The translations under genes were made by a program, and so were the position numbers. This document shows positions 7,739-16,010 of a stretch of 64,000 nt of DNA, piece after piece. The DNA comes from Streptomyces sp. NRRL B-3428 (GTDB taxonomy: Bacteria; Actinomycetota; Actinomycetes; Streptomycetales; Streptomycetaceae): the NCBI GenBank assembly GCA_000721375.1, contig JOGW01000021.1:1-64000 (forward strand). Reading direction: 5' to 3'. Each line of letters starts with the position of its first letter. Position 1 is the first letter of the stretch. Under the pieces are notes generated by a model, which saw only the letters and a program-made list of their open reading frames with translations, was not told the origin of the DNA and searched no databases.

Positions 7739-8506
7739 TTGAGCAATTCTGCCGACAGCCCCGACGAGGGCCGCCGACCGGGGCGGCGGCCGGTCAGAGT
7801 GCTCACCGCGGGCGTCTTCGCGCTCGCCGGGCTCATCTTCGTGACGAGTTTCAACACGGCCAAAGGCACCAATATCCGTACGGATGCCTCACTGCTCAAG
7901 CTCTCCGACCTGATTCAGGAGCGCAGCCACAAGAACGGCCGGCTCGAGGAATCTCTCGGTTCCCTGCGTGAGGATGTGGATGCGCTGGCCGAGCGGGACA
8001 ACGGCGCCTCCGCCGAGGAGGAGGCCAAACTCAAGGCCCTGGAGCGGGAAGCCGGCACGAAGAAGCTGAACGGTGACGCGGTCTCCGTGACCCTGGCCGA
8101 CGCCCCGCCGGACGCCGGTCCCAAGCTCCCCGGCTATCCCGAGCCGTCCCCCAACGACCTGGTGATCCACCAGCAGGACCTCCAGGCGGTGGTCAACGCC
8201 CTCTGGAAGGGCGGCGCCGAGGGCATCCAGGTCATGGACCAGCGGCTGATCTCCACGAGCGCCGTGCGCTGTGTCGGCAACACCCTGATCCTTCAGGGCC
8301 GGGTCTACTCACCCCCGTACAAGATCACGGCAGTTGGTGACACCGGGAAGCTCAAGAAGGCGCTGAACGCCTCCGAGGAGATCCAGAACTATCTCCTGTA
8401 CGTGAAGGCGTACGGCCTCGGCTGGAAAGTCGACGAACCGGGGGCAGTGACTCTTCCCGGCTACTCCGGCACAGTGGATCTCCATTACGCGAGCCCAGTC
8501 GAGTAG
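7739..8506 (+). CDS. DUF881 family membrane-anchored protein
   Basis: 255 aa. A TTG start at 7739 is supported by AAGGAGTAAGGG just upstream. One N-terminal membrane helix (about 19-38), a charged coiled-coil region (about 55-110), then a DUF881 domain with LADAP, VVNALWKGGAEGIQVMDQR and GNTLILQGR. The family is found near the division genes in Gram-positive bacteria. It is probably anchored in the membrane with the domain outside. Its molecular role is unknown. It corresponds in position to the DUF881 gene between crgA and trpG in other actinobacteria. Confidence 0.88.
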   Translation: MSNSADSPDEGRRPGRRPVRVLTAGVFALAGLIFVTSFNTAKGTNIRTDASLLKLSDLIQERSHKNGRLEESLGSLREDVDALAERDNGASAEEEAKLKALEREAGTKKLNGDAVSVTLADAPPDAGPKLPGYPEPSPNDLVIHQQDLQAVVNALWKGGAEGIQVMDQRLISTSAVRCVGNTLILQGRVYSPPYKITAVGDTGKLKKALNASEEIQNYLLYVKAYGLGWKVDEPGAVTLPGYSGTVDLHYASPVE

Positions 8507-8533
8507 AGGCAGCCGTCGGGGAGGGGCCGGCCC

Positions 8534-9256
8534 GTGTCGGTGCGAGTGATCGTCAGAACCTTCAGTGAACTGTGCATCACCTTTGGTGCGTTGATCGTGC
8601 TGTTTGTGACGTACGTACTCTTCTGGACCGGCATCAAGGCCGATGCCGCGATGGACAGTCAGATCGACCAGCTGCAGGACCGGTGGGCGAACGGTGCGAT
8701 GACCGGCGCGGAACTGGAAGCGGCGGGCGGTATGGACGACGGCGAGGGTGTGGACGACAGTCCGCCGCCGCCCGAGGCGTACGAGGACGGCAAGCCGTTC
8801 GCCGTGATGTACATCCCGCGGCTTGGTTCCACGTGGAACAAGCCCGTACTCGAGAACACCAAGACGGGGACCCTGAAGAAGGGGCTCGGTCACTACACGT
8901 CGACCGCGCAGCTCGGGCAGAAGGGCAACTTCGCGGTGGCCGGGCATCGGCGCACGTACGGCGATCCGTTCAAGGACTTCCCCAAGCTGCGCAAGGGGGA
9001 TGCGGTGGTCCTGACGGACGGGTCGACGTGGTTCACGTACCGGATCGATACGAAGAAGCCGTACAAGACGCTGCCGAGCGATGTGAACGTGATCGATCCG
9101 GTGCCGCGTAAGTCCGGTTTCGACGGTGCCGGGCGGTATCTCACGCTGACGACATGTGAGCCGGAGTGGGGTCACAGCCATCGGCTGATCGTCTGGGCGC
9201 ACCTGGATTCCACTCAGCCTGTGGACGCCGGGAAACCGGAAGCGCTGCGCCGTTAG
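8534..9256 (+). CDS. Class E sortase
   Basis: 240 aa, GTG start. An N-terminal membrane helix (about 14-33), then a sortase beta-barrel with catalytic H138 (AVAGHR), C208 (TLTTCEP) and R217 (HRLIVW). The TLTTC motif and single N-terminal anchor fit class E, the housekeeping sortases of high-GC actinobacteria, which recognise LAXTG-type signals and attach proteins such as chaplins to peptidoglycan. It is the first of three sortase genes in 3.8 kb and is followed closely by a small membrane protein gene. Confidence 0.93.
   Translation: MSVRVIVRTFSELCITFGALIVLFVTYVLFWTGIKADAAMDSQIDQLQDRWANGAMTGAELEAAGGMDDGEGVDDSPPPPEAYEDGKPFAVMYIPRLGSTWNKPVLENTKTGTLKKGLGHYTSTAQLGQKGNFAVAGHRRTYGDPFKDFPKLRKGDAVVLTDGSTWFTYRIDTKKPYKTLPSDVNVIDPVPRKSGFDGAGRYLTLTTCEPEWGHSHRLIVWAHLDSTQPVDAGKPEALRR
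8826..8839. other. parS-like palindrome (two mismatches)
   Basis: GTTCCACGTGGAAC inside the first sortase gene: a perfect 14-bp palindrome differing from parS symmetrically at positions 4 and 11. It may be a weak ParB site or chance. Confidence 0.3.
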
Positions 9257-9287
9257 TCTGGTTGCGTACGTCAACGGAAGGGACAGC

Positions 9288-9485
9288 ATGTACGGCTGGA
9301 TCTGGCGGCATCTGCCCGGCAACGCCTGGCTGAAGGCGCTCGCCTCGCTGGTACTGGTGCTCGGTGTCGTCTACTTGCTGTTCCAGTACGTCTTCCCGTG
9401 GGCGGAGCCGCTGCTTCCGTTCAATGACGTGACGGTCGACGAAGGCATGGGAGCTGTGGCCGGCCCGGGCCCGGTGGTCGTATGA
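9288..9485 (+). CDS. Small membrane protein
   Basis: 65 aa. A WRHLPGNAWLKAL basic amphipathic start, one hydrophobic helix (about 17-38), then a short acidic outer tail ending GPVVV. It is conserved in streptomycetes between the first sortase gene and trpG as far as I recall. The stop overlaps the trpG start (ATGA at 9482-9485), so the two are translationally coupled. The function is unknown. Confidence 0.8.
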   Translation: MYGWIWRHLPGNAWLKALASLVLVLGVVYLLFQYVFPWAEPLLPFNDVTVDEGMGAVAGPGPVVV

Positions 9486-10120
9486 CCGCGCGCATTCTGG
9501 TCGTGGACAACTACGACAGCTTCGTCTTCAACATCGTCCAGTACCTCTACCAGCTGGGCGCCGAGTGCGAGGTCGTGCGCAACGACGAGGTGTCGACCGC
9601 GCATGCCCAGGACGGCTTCGACGGAGTGCTTCTGTCGCCGGGACCGGGTGCGCCCGAGCAGGCAGGTGTCTGCATCGAGATGGTCAAGCACTGTGCCGCG
9701 ACCGGGGTTCCGGTTTTCGGCGTCTGTCTCGGGATGCAGTCGATGGCGGTCGCGTACGGCGGTGTCGTGGATCGCGCGCCGGAGCTTCTTCACGGCAAGA
9801 CCTCGCTCGTACGGCATGAGGGCGCGGGGGTCTTCGCCGGGTTGCCGTCGCCGTTCACCGCGACCCGGTACCACTCGCTGGCCGCCGAGCCGGCTGATTT
9901 CCCGGCGGAGCTGGAGATCACCGCGCGTACCGAGGACGGCATCATCATGGGTCTGCGCCACCGTGAACTGCCGGTGGAGGGTGTGCAGTTCCACCCCGAG
10001 TCGGTGCTGACCGAGCATGGCCATCTGATGCTCGCTAACTGGCTGGTGCGGTGCGGCGACAGTGGGGCGGTGGCCCGCTCGGAAGGCTTGGCGCCCGTCG
10101 TGGGCAGGGCCTCGGCGTGA
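9482..10120 (+). CDS. trpG: Class I glutamine amidotransferase, anthranilate/aminodeoxychorismate synthase component II
   Basis: 212 aa. The catalytic triad of the TrpG/PabA family is complete: C82 in FGVCLGMQ, H171 and E173 in QFHPES. SPGPG lies at about 52-56. It releases ammonia from glutamine for the chorismate-using partner subunit, which is not in this window. The start overlaps the small membrane protein gene and the end overlaps the next sortase gene by GTGA, so it is embedded in a sortase operon. Origin-proximal actinobacterial trpG genes have this position next to pknB. It could serve tryptophan or folate synthesis. Confidence 0.93.
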   Translation: MTARILVVDNYDSFVFNIVQYLYQLGAECEVVRNDEVSTAHAQDGFDGVLLSPGPGAPEQAGVCIEMVKHCAATGVPVFGVCLGMQSMAVAYGGVVDRAPELLHGKTSLVRHEGAGVFAGLPSPFTATRYHSLAAEPADFPAELEITARTEDGIIMGLRHRELPVEGVQFHPESVLTEHGHLMLANWLVRCGDSGAVARSEGLAPVVGRASA

Positions 10121-11490
10121 CCGCGACGCGTCCCGAACAGGGCGGTTCCCCGCACGATGATGCGTACGGGGAAGCCGGCTCGTTCGAGGCCGCGGTGGAC
10201 CGGCTCGACGATCCGCTGAACGATCCCCTGCCGGGGCAGCATCCCTCGCCGTGGTTCCGGGCTGCCGCGCCGGCGGCTGCGGAGGGGCCACAGGGGCAGC
10301 AGACGCCGCAGGCTACGCAAGCTCCTCGGGCTCCTCAGGTTTCGCAGGCTCCTCAAGCCTCAGGGGCCCCTCAGGCTCCTCAAGCCTCAGCGGCCCCTCA
10401 GGCTCCTCAGGAGGAGTGGTACGACCCGCAGGGCTACCAGCGGGACTGGTACGGGGAGCAGGAGCCGCAGGCGGCGTCGTACGACGGCTCGTATCAGGAC
10501 TCGTACCAGGACCCGATATCCCAGGCCGCCGCCCGTCAGCCGGCCATGGACGCCTCCGCGTACGAGGAGTTGTACGACCGGACCGGGCCGATTCCGGCCG
10601 TCTCCGGCGAGACCGTGAGTCTCGGTGCCACCGCACCGGCGAATGTCTCCGGGGAGACCGTCGGGCTGCGCCGGCCGCGCACCCGTACCGAGGAGCCGGT
10701 CGCGCGCCTCGACGACGAGACCGTCGGTCTGCGTACTTCCGACACCCGCCGTGCGCTCACCCGGGCGGTGCCGGGGCTCTCGCGTCTGGAGGCCCGTCGG
10801 GCCGAGCGGGCCAAGCGGCCGAGTCCGGCGGTGCTCGCCAGCCGGGCGCTGGGCGAGGTGTTCATCAGCATCGGTGTACTGATGCTGCTCTTCGTCACGT
10901 ACCAGCTGTGGTGGACGAATATCCGCGCCGATCAGCAGGCCGGCGCCGAGCGGAACAAGATCGAGCAGGACTGGGCGGAGGGGAAGCGCCAGCCGGGCAG
11001 CTTCGAGCCCGGCCAGGGTTTCGCCATCATGCACATCCCCAAGCTCGACGTGGTCGTGCCCATCGCCGAGGGGATCAACAAGCCCAAGGTGCTCGACCGG
11101 GGCATGGTCGGGCACTACGGCGAGGACAGCATCAAGACGGCGATGCCCGAGGACAAGCAGGGCAACTTCGCGGTGGCGGGCCACCGCAACACCCACGGCG
11201 AGCCGTTCCGCTTCATCAACAAGCTGAAGCCGGGCGATCCGATCGTGGTGGAGACGCAGGACAAGTACTACGTGTACAAGATGGCGAGCATTCTGCCGTC
11301 CACGTCGCCGGGCAATGTGGACGTGCTCAACCCGATTCCCAAGGGGTCGGGGTTCACCAAGCCGGGCCGGTACCTCACGCTGACCACGTGTACGCCGGAG
11401 TTCACCAGCACGTATCGCATGATCGTCTGGGGAGAGCTGGCCGAGGAGCGGCCGCGCGACAAGGGCAAGCCCGACGCGCTGGTTGAATGA
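10117..11490 (+). CDS. Class E sortase with long repeat-rich cytoplasmic N-terminus
   Basis: 457 aa from the GTG at 10117, which overlaps the trpG stop (GTGA). Residues 1-240 are an unusual cytoplasmic region: an Ala/Pro/Gln repeat (about 60-98), a Tyr/Gln/Asp-rich stretch, and three copies of an ETVxL motif (about 162-206). A membrane helix lies at about 246-266, followed by the sortase domain with H356 (AVAGHR), C425 (TLTTCTP) and R434 (YRMIVW). The catalytic part anchors surface proteins; the 240-residue head is far longer than in the neighbouring sortases and may be regulatory. Confidence 0.92.
   Translation: MTATRPEQGGSPHDDAYGEAGSFEAAVDRLDDPLNDPLPGQHPSPWFRAAAPAAAEGPQGQQTPQATQAPRAPQVSQAPQASGAPQAPQASAAPQAPQEEWYDPQGYQRDWYGEQEPQAASYDGSYQDSYQDPISQAAARQPAMDASAYEELYDRTGPIPAVSGETVSLGATAPANVSGETVGLRRPRTRTEEPVARLDDETVGLRTSDTRRALTRAVPGLSRLEARRAERAKRPSPAVLASRALGEVFISIGVLMLLFVTYQLWWTNIRADQQAGAERNKIEQDWAEGKRQPGSFEPGQGFAIMHIPKLDVVVPIAEGINKPKVLDRGMVGHYGEDSIKTAMPEDKQGNFAVAGHRNTHGEPFRFINKLKPGDPIVVETQDKYYVYKMASILPSTSPGNVDVLNPIPKGSGFTKPGRYLTLTTCTPEFTSTYRMIVWGELAEERPRDKGKPDALVE
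10345..10411 (+). repeat. 27-bp tandem repeat encoding Ala/Pro/Gln tract
   Basis: Two 27-bp copies at 10345-10371 and 10372-10398 differ at one base, with a partial third copy at 10399-10411. They encode QAPQAS(G/A)AP units. The near identity suggests a recent in-frame duplication. Confidence 0.85.
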
Positions 11491-11533
11491 CGGGACACAC
11501 CTACAGGCAGTACACCGACGGGGCAGGGAGACA

Positions 11534-12277
11534 GTGGCAGCCACCGATCAGGGGGAGCAGACGCGGCGCTCCACTTCCGCACCGGTTCGCCGGGGTCGCG
11601 GCCCCATCGCCACCGCGATCATGGTCTTCGGTGAACTCCTCATCACCGCGGGCCTGGTGCTCGGTCTGTTCGTCGTCTACTCGCTGTGGTGGACGAACGT
11701 GCTCGCCGACCGTGAGGCCCAGAAGCAGGGCGATGCGGTACGCAACGACTGGGCGGGCCGTGGTGCGGACGACGGCGGTCCCGGGGAGCTGAACACCAAG
11801 GACGGGATCGGCTTCCTGCACGTACCCGCGATGAAGAACGGCGAGGTCCTGGTCAAGAAGGGCACGGACCTGAAGACCCTCAACGACGGGGTCGCCGGCT
11901 ACTACACCGAGCCGGTCAAGTCCGCGCTGCCCGAGAACGACAAGGGCAACTTCACGCTGGCCGCGCACCGGGACGGGCACGGCGCCAAGTTCCACAACAT
12001 CGACAAGCTCGACAACGGCGACGCGATCGTCTTCGAGACGAAGGACAGCTGGTACGTCTACAAGGTCTACAAGACGCTCCCGGAGACCTCGAAGTACAAC
12101 GTGGACGTCCTGAACGCGGTCCCGAAGGAGTCGGGCGTCAAGAAGCCCGGCCGCTACATCACGCTGACGACCTGCACGCCGGTGTACACGTCGAAGTACC
12201 GGTACATCGTGTGGGGCGAGCTGGAGCGGGTGGAGAAGGTGGACTCGCGCCGTACGCCGCCGAAGGAACTGCGCTGA
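11534..12277 (+). CDS. Class E sortase
   Basis: 247 aa. I chose the GTG at 11534 because GGGAG precedes it; a TTG at 11483 that overlaps the previous gene would add 17 residues. A basic N-terminus, a membrane helix (about 27-53), and a sortase barrel with H145 (LAAHR), C214 (TLTTCTP) and R223 (YRYIVW). It is closely similar to the two upstream sortases, so the locus arose by tandem duplication. A strong terminator follows. Confidence 0.92.
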   Translation: MAATDQGEQTRRSTSAPVRRGRGPIATAIMVFGELLITAGLVLGLFVVYSLWWTNVLADREAQKQGDAVRNDWAGRGADDGGPGELNTKDGIGFLHVPAMKNGEVLVKKGTDLKTLNDGVAGYYTEPVKSALPENDKGNFTLAAHRDGHGAKFHNIDKLDNGDAIVFETKDSWYVYKVYKTLPETSKYNVDVLNAVPKESGVKKPGRYITLTTCTPVYTSKYRYIVWGELERVEKVDSRRTPPKELR

Positions 12278-12323
12278 CCGAGGTCCTTGAAGGACCTCGG
12301 TTCCCGCTTCGGCCTGTACATGA

Positions 12324-12360
12324 GGGCGGGGCCCCTCCCGAAGGAGGGGCCCCGCCCTTT
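12324..12360. terminator. Bidirectional terminator between sortase and pknB
   Basis: A 15-bp perfect GC stem (12324-12338 with 12343-12357) closed by a CGAA tetraloop and followed by TTT. A second inverted repeat, CCGAGGTCCTT/AAGGACCTCGG, lies just upstream at 12278-12300. It separates the convergent sortase and pknB transcripts. Confidence 0.9.
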
Positions 12361-12380
12361 GTGCTGCCTTGCGGTGAGGG

Positions 12381-14402
12381 TCAGTCCTCTTCGCTGCGGC
12401 TGAGGCCGGACTGGCCGAAGATGGTGCCGCCGTCCTGGCCGCCGTTGCCGTTGCCGCCACCGCCGTCAGTGGTGTCCAGATTGATCGCCTGGCCGGTGTT
12501 GACCATGCTGCCTGGGCCCGGGTTCGAATTCGTGACGATGGCATTGTCGTCGCGCGGCCCGTTGATGTTGCCCACCGTGAGGCCGGCGTTCTCGAGCTCC
12601 TTGCGGGCGTCCGACAGCTTCTTGGTGGCGAGGAACGGGACGGCGACCTGCTCCTGAGCCTTGGCCACGGTCAGGTTCACCGTGGACCCCTTGTCGACTC
12701 CCGGGGTGTTGCCGACCGGGGTCTGGGAGATGACCTGGCCCGCCGGAATGTCGCCGCGCGGCTCTTCCCGGACCTCGACCTTGAACTCCAGGTCCTGCAG
12801 GATCTGACGTGCCTCTTGGAGCTGCTTGCCGGTCACGTCCGGCACGGTCTCCTGAGCCCGCTTCTTGGCCACCGTCAGCGTGATGTCCGAGCCCTTCTCG
12901 ACCTCCGTGCCGAAGGTCGGGTCCGTCTTGAGGACCTCGCCCTCCTCGGCGTTGGAGGTCTCCTTGCGCTCGATCTTGACGTTGAGCTTGTAGTCGTCGC
13001 CCTCGAGCTCGTCGCGGGCGTCGTCCACCTGGTCGCCGATCACGTTCGGCACCGCGACCTTGGGTGCGCCCTTGGACACGACCACGTTGACGGTGAAGTC
13101 CTTGTCGACCTTGTTGCCGTCGCCCGGGTCCTGGCTGCAGATCTGGCCCTTGGGGGTGTCCTCGTCCTTGCACACCTCGTTGGTGGCCTCGAGCTTCAGG
13201 CCCACATTGGCGGCCTGCTTCTCGGCATCCTTCAGCGTCTTACCGATGAAGTCGGGCACCGTGACCTGGCCGTCGTCGCCGTTGCCGCTGAAGGCCACGC
13301 GTCCGATCAGGATCGCGCCCACCAGGACCAGGACTCCGGCAAGGACGAGCAGTGCCGTCGAGGCGCCGCCCTTCTTCTGGCGGCGGCGGTCCGGGCGGTC
13401 GTCGTAGCCGTAGCCGCCGTCGTCCGGGTTCATCGGGGGCAGCATCGAGGTCTGGGACCCGCCGCCGTGCTGCGGGCGCAGCATCGCGGTCTGCTGGTCG
13501 GCGCCGTATCCATCGGGGCCGCCGTAGCCGACCGAGCCCATGGCTGCGGTCGCCGCGACGGGCTGGCCGTCGAGGCAGGCCTCGATGTCGGCGCGCATCT
13601 CGTCGGCGGACTGGTAGCGGTAGTCGGGGTCCTTGACCAGCGCGCGCAGGACGATGGCGTCCATCTCGGGCGAGATCTCGGGGTCGAACACCGACGGAGG
13701 CTGCGCCTCTTCCCGTACGTGCTGGTACGCGACCGCGACCGGGGAGTCGCCGACGAACGGCGGCCGTACGGTCAGCAGCTCGTAGAGCAGACAGCCCGTC
13801 GAATAGAGGTCGGAGCGCGCGTCGACCTGCTCGCCCTTGGCCTGCTCCGGGGAGAGGTACTGGGCGGTGCCGATGACGGCGGCGGTCTGGGTCATCGTCA
13901 TACCGGAGTCGCCCATGGCGCGGGCGATGCCGAAGTCCATCACCTTGACCTGGCCGTTGCGCGTCAGCATGACGTTCGCGGGCTTGATGTCGCGGTGGAC
14001 GATTCCGGCGCGGTGCGAGTACTCCAGCGCCTGCAGGATGCCGACCGTCATCTCGAGCGAGCGCTCGGGCAGCAGCTTGCGCCCGGAGTGCAGCAGCTCG
14101 CGGAGCGTGGATCCGTCCACGTACTCCATGACGATGTACGGGATGGAGACCCCGTCGACGTAGTCCTCGCCGGTGTCGTAGACCGCGACGATCGCCGGGT
14201 GATTGAGCGAGGCGGCGGACTGGGCCTCACGGCGGAACCGGGCCTGGAACGACGGGTCGCGGGCGAGATCCACCCGGAGCGTCTTCACGGCGACGGTGCG
14301 ACCGAGCCGGGAGTCATGCGCGAGGTAGACCTCGGCCATGCCACCACGGCCGAGCACCTGGCCCAGCTCGTACCGGCCGCCGAGGCGACGCGGCTCTTCC
14401 AT
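12381..14402 (-). CDS. pknB: Ser/Thr protein kinase PknB with four PASTA domains
   Basis: 673 aa. Kinase domain 11-275: GRGGMAEVY loop, K39, HRDIKPAN (D137), DFG (D155), and the activation loop TMTQTAAVIGTAQYLSPEQ with the usual TxT-like threonines. A cytoplasmic Gly/Pro linker leads to a membrane helix at about 346-368. Four PASTA repeats (about 378-650) outside the cell end in a Gly/Asn tail. This is the muropeptide-sensing kinase controlling cell-wall synthesis and division. It heads the minus-strand block pknB, pbpA, rodA, pstP, fhaB, fhaA, but is downstream of them and separated from pbpA by 147 nt. Confidence 0.96.
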   Translation of the reverse strand: MEEPRRLGGRYELGQVLGRGGMAEVYLAHDSRLGRTVAVKTLRVDLARDPSFQARFRREAQSAASLNHPAIVAVYDTGEDYVDGVSIPYIVMEYVDGSTLRELLHSGRKLLPERSLEMTVGILQALEYSHRAGIVHRDIKPANVMLTRNGQVKVMDFGIARAMGDSGMTMTQTAAVIGTAQYLSPEQAKGEQVDARSDLYSTGCLLYELLTVRPPFVGDSPVAVAYQHVREEAQPPSVFDPEISPEMDAIVLRALVKDPDYRYQSADEMRADIEACLDGQPVAATAAMGSVGYGGPDGYGADQQTAMLRPQHGGGSQTSMLPPMNPDDGGYGYDDRPDRRRQKKGGASTALLVLAGVLVLVGAILIGRVAFSGNGDDGQVTVPDFIGKTLKDAEKQAANVGLKLEATNEVCKDEDTPKGQICSQDPGDGNKVDKDFTVNVVVSKGAPKVAVPNVIGDQVDDARDELEGDDYKLNVKIERKETSNAEEGEVLKTDPTFGTEVEKGSDITLTVAKKRAQETVPDVTGKQLQEARQILQDLEFKVEVREEPRGDIPAGQVISQTPVGNTPGVDKGSTVNLTVAKAQEQVAVPFLATKKLSDARKELENAGLTVGNINGPRDDNAIVTNSNPGPGSMVNTGQAINLDTTDGGGGNGNGGQDGGTIFGQSGLSRSEED

Positions 14403-14549
14403 AGCTACCTACCAGCCCTCTCCGTCAGTCCCGACCGCACCCATGTGTGGTCCGGCGGTGTGCTGTCCCGGCATACCGTACCGGCCCGCCCTAGCATGAT
14501 CTGGCCGCAGTGGTGCTCTGATACAGGACCGGTACCGCAGTGACCGACG

Positions 14550-16010
14550 TCACTTGGTGCTGTCCAGTACCGCCTGCATCACGTTCTTCGCGATCGGGGC
14601 GGCCAGTCCGCCACCGGAGATGTCCCCGCGGTCGGCGTCCGAGTCCTCCACGACCACGGCCACCGCGACCGGTGAACCGTCCGCGGTCTTCGCGTAGCTG
14701 ATGAACCAGGCGTACGGCTTCTCGCTGTTGTCGACGCCGTGCTGCGCGGTACCGGTCTTGCCGCCGACGGTGACGCCGGGGATCTGCGCGTTGGTTCCGG
14801 TGCCCGTCTTGACGACGGTCTCCATCATGTCCTGCAGCTTCTGCGCATTCTCCGCGGACAGCGGGCGGCTGAGCTCCTTGGGCGTGTGACGCGAGATCAC
14901 ATCGACTCCCGGGCTCTGCGTCTCGCTGACCATGTACGGCTCCATCAGCTTGCCGTCGTTGGCGATCGCCGAGGCGACCATGGCCATCTGCAGCGGGGTG
15001 GCCGCCGTCTCGAACTGGCCGATGGAGGAGAGAGCGGTCTGCGGCTTGTCCATCTCCTTGGGGAAGTTGGACGCGCTGGAACGTACCGGGACGAACTGCT
15101 CCTCGTTGAAGCCGAACTTCTCGGCCGTCTCCACCATCTTGTCCTTGCCGAGGTCGGAGCCGACCTTGCCGAAGACGGTGTTGCAGGAGATCCGCAGCGC
15201 CTCACGGAGCGGGACGTCCTTGCACTGGATCGGGCCCTCGTTCTTCAGCTCGGTCGTCGAGTCGGGCAGGGTCCAGGGCTGCGGCGAGTTCGTGTTCTCG
15301 TCGGGGTCCGTGTAGAGCCCGTGCTCCAGGGCCGCGGCGGCGGTCACCACCTTGAACGTGGAGCCCGGCGGGTACGTCTCGCGCAGCGCCCGGTTGAGCA
15401 GCGGCTTGTTCTTGTCGCTCTCCAGCGAGGTCCAGGCCTCTTCGTCGTCCTTGCTGTTGCCGGCGAAGGCCGTGGGGTCGTACGACGGGGTCGAGGCCAG
15501 CGCGAGGATCGCGCCGGTCGACGGGTCGATCGCGGCGACGGCGCCCTTCTTGTTGCCAAGCCCCTCGAACGCGGCCTTCTGCGCGGCCCCGTCGAGCGTC
15601 GTGACGACGTTGCCGCCCTCCTTCTTCTTGCCGGTCACCATGTCGAGGGTGCGGCGGAAGAAGAGCCGGTCGTCGTTGCCGGTGAGGATCCCGTCCTCGA
15701 GCGATTCGATCTGTGTGGCGCCGTAGGCCTGTGAGGCGTAACCCGTGACGGGCGCCCACATGGGGCCGTCCTTGTACGTGCGCTTGTACGCGAAGTCGCT
15801 GCCGGAGGTCCGGTCGGAGCCGGTGATCGACTTGCCGTCGACGATGATGTCGCCGCGCTTTTGCGCATAGCGCTCGATCAGGACGCGGCGGTTCTTCTCG
15901 TGGGTGCGGAGCTCATCGGCCTTGACGTACTGGAGCCAGTTGTCGCGGATGAGCAGGGCGAGCACGAGCAGACCGCAGAACAGTGCGATCCGCCTCAGGG
16001 GCTTGTTCAC
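14550..16010 (-). CDS. pbpA: Penicillin-binding protein 2-type transpeptidase PbpA
   Basis: 486 aa from the GTG at 16010, which overlaps the rodA stop (GTGA). One N-terminal membrane helix (about 6-22), a dimerisation/pedestal region, and the transpeptidase domain with S217-T-F-K220 (active-site SxxK), S275-C-N277 and K418-T-G420. It cross-links peptidoglycan outside the membrane as the partner of the SEDS polymerase encoded directly upstream. It is a class B PBP of normal length. Confidence 0.95.
   Translation of the reverse strand: MNKPLRRIALFCGLLVLALLIRDNWLQYVKADELRTHEKNRRVLIERYAQKRGDIIVDGKSITGSDRTSGSDFAYKRTYKDGPMWAPVTGYASQAYGATQIESLEDGILTGNDDRLFFRRTLDMVTGKKKEGGNVVTTLDGAAQKAAFEGLGNKKGAVAAIDPSTGAILALASTPSYDPTAFAGNSKDDEEAWTSLESDKNKPLLNRALRETYPPGSTFKVVTAAAALEHGLYTDPDENTNSPQPWTLPDSTTELKNEGPIQCKDVPLREALRISCNTVFGKVGSDLGKDKMVETAEKFGFNEEQFVPVRSSASNFPKEMDKPQTALSSIGQFETAATPLQMAMVASAIANDGKLMEPYMVSETQSPGVDVISRHTPKELSRPLSAENAQKLQDMMETVVKTGTGTNAQIPGVTVGGKTGTAQHGVDNSEKPYAWFISYAKTADGSPVAVAVVVEDSDADRGDISGGGLAAPIAKNVMQAVLDSTK

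Noticed and set aside
12816..14543. 575-residue frame opposite pknB
   Set aside because: Exactly antisense to the PknB coding sequence and without Shine-Dalgarno or known domains.
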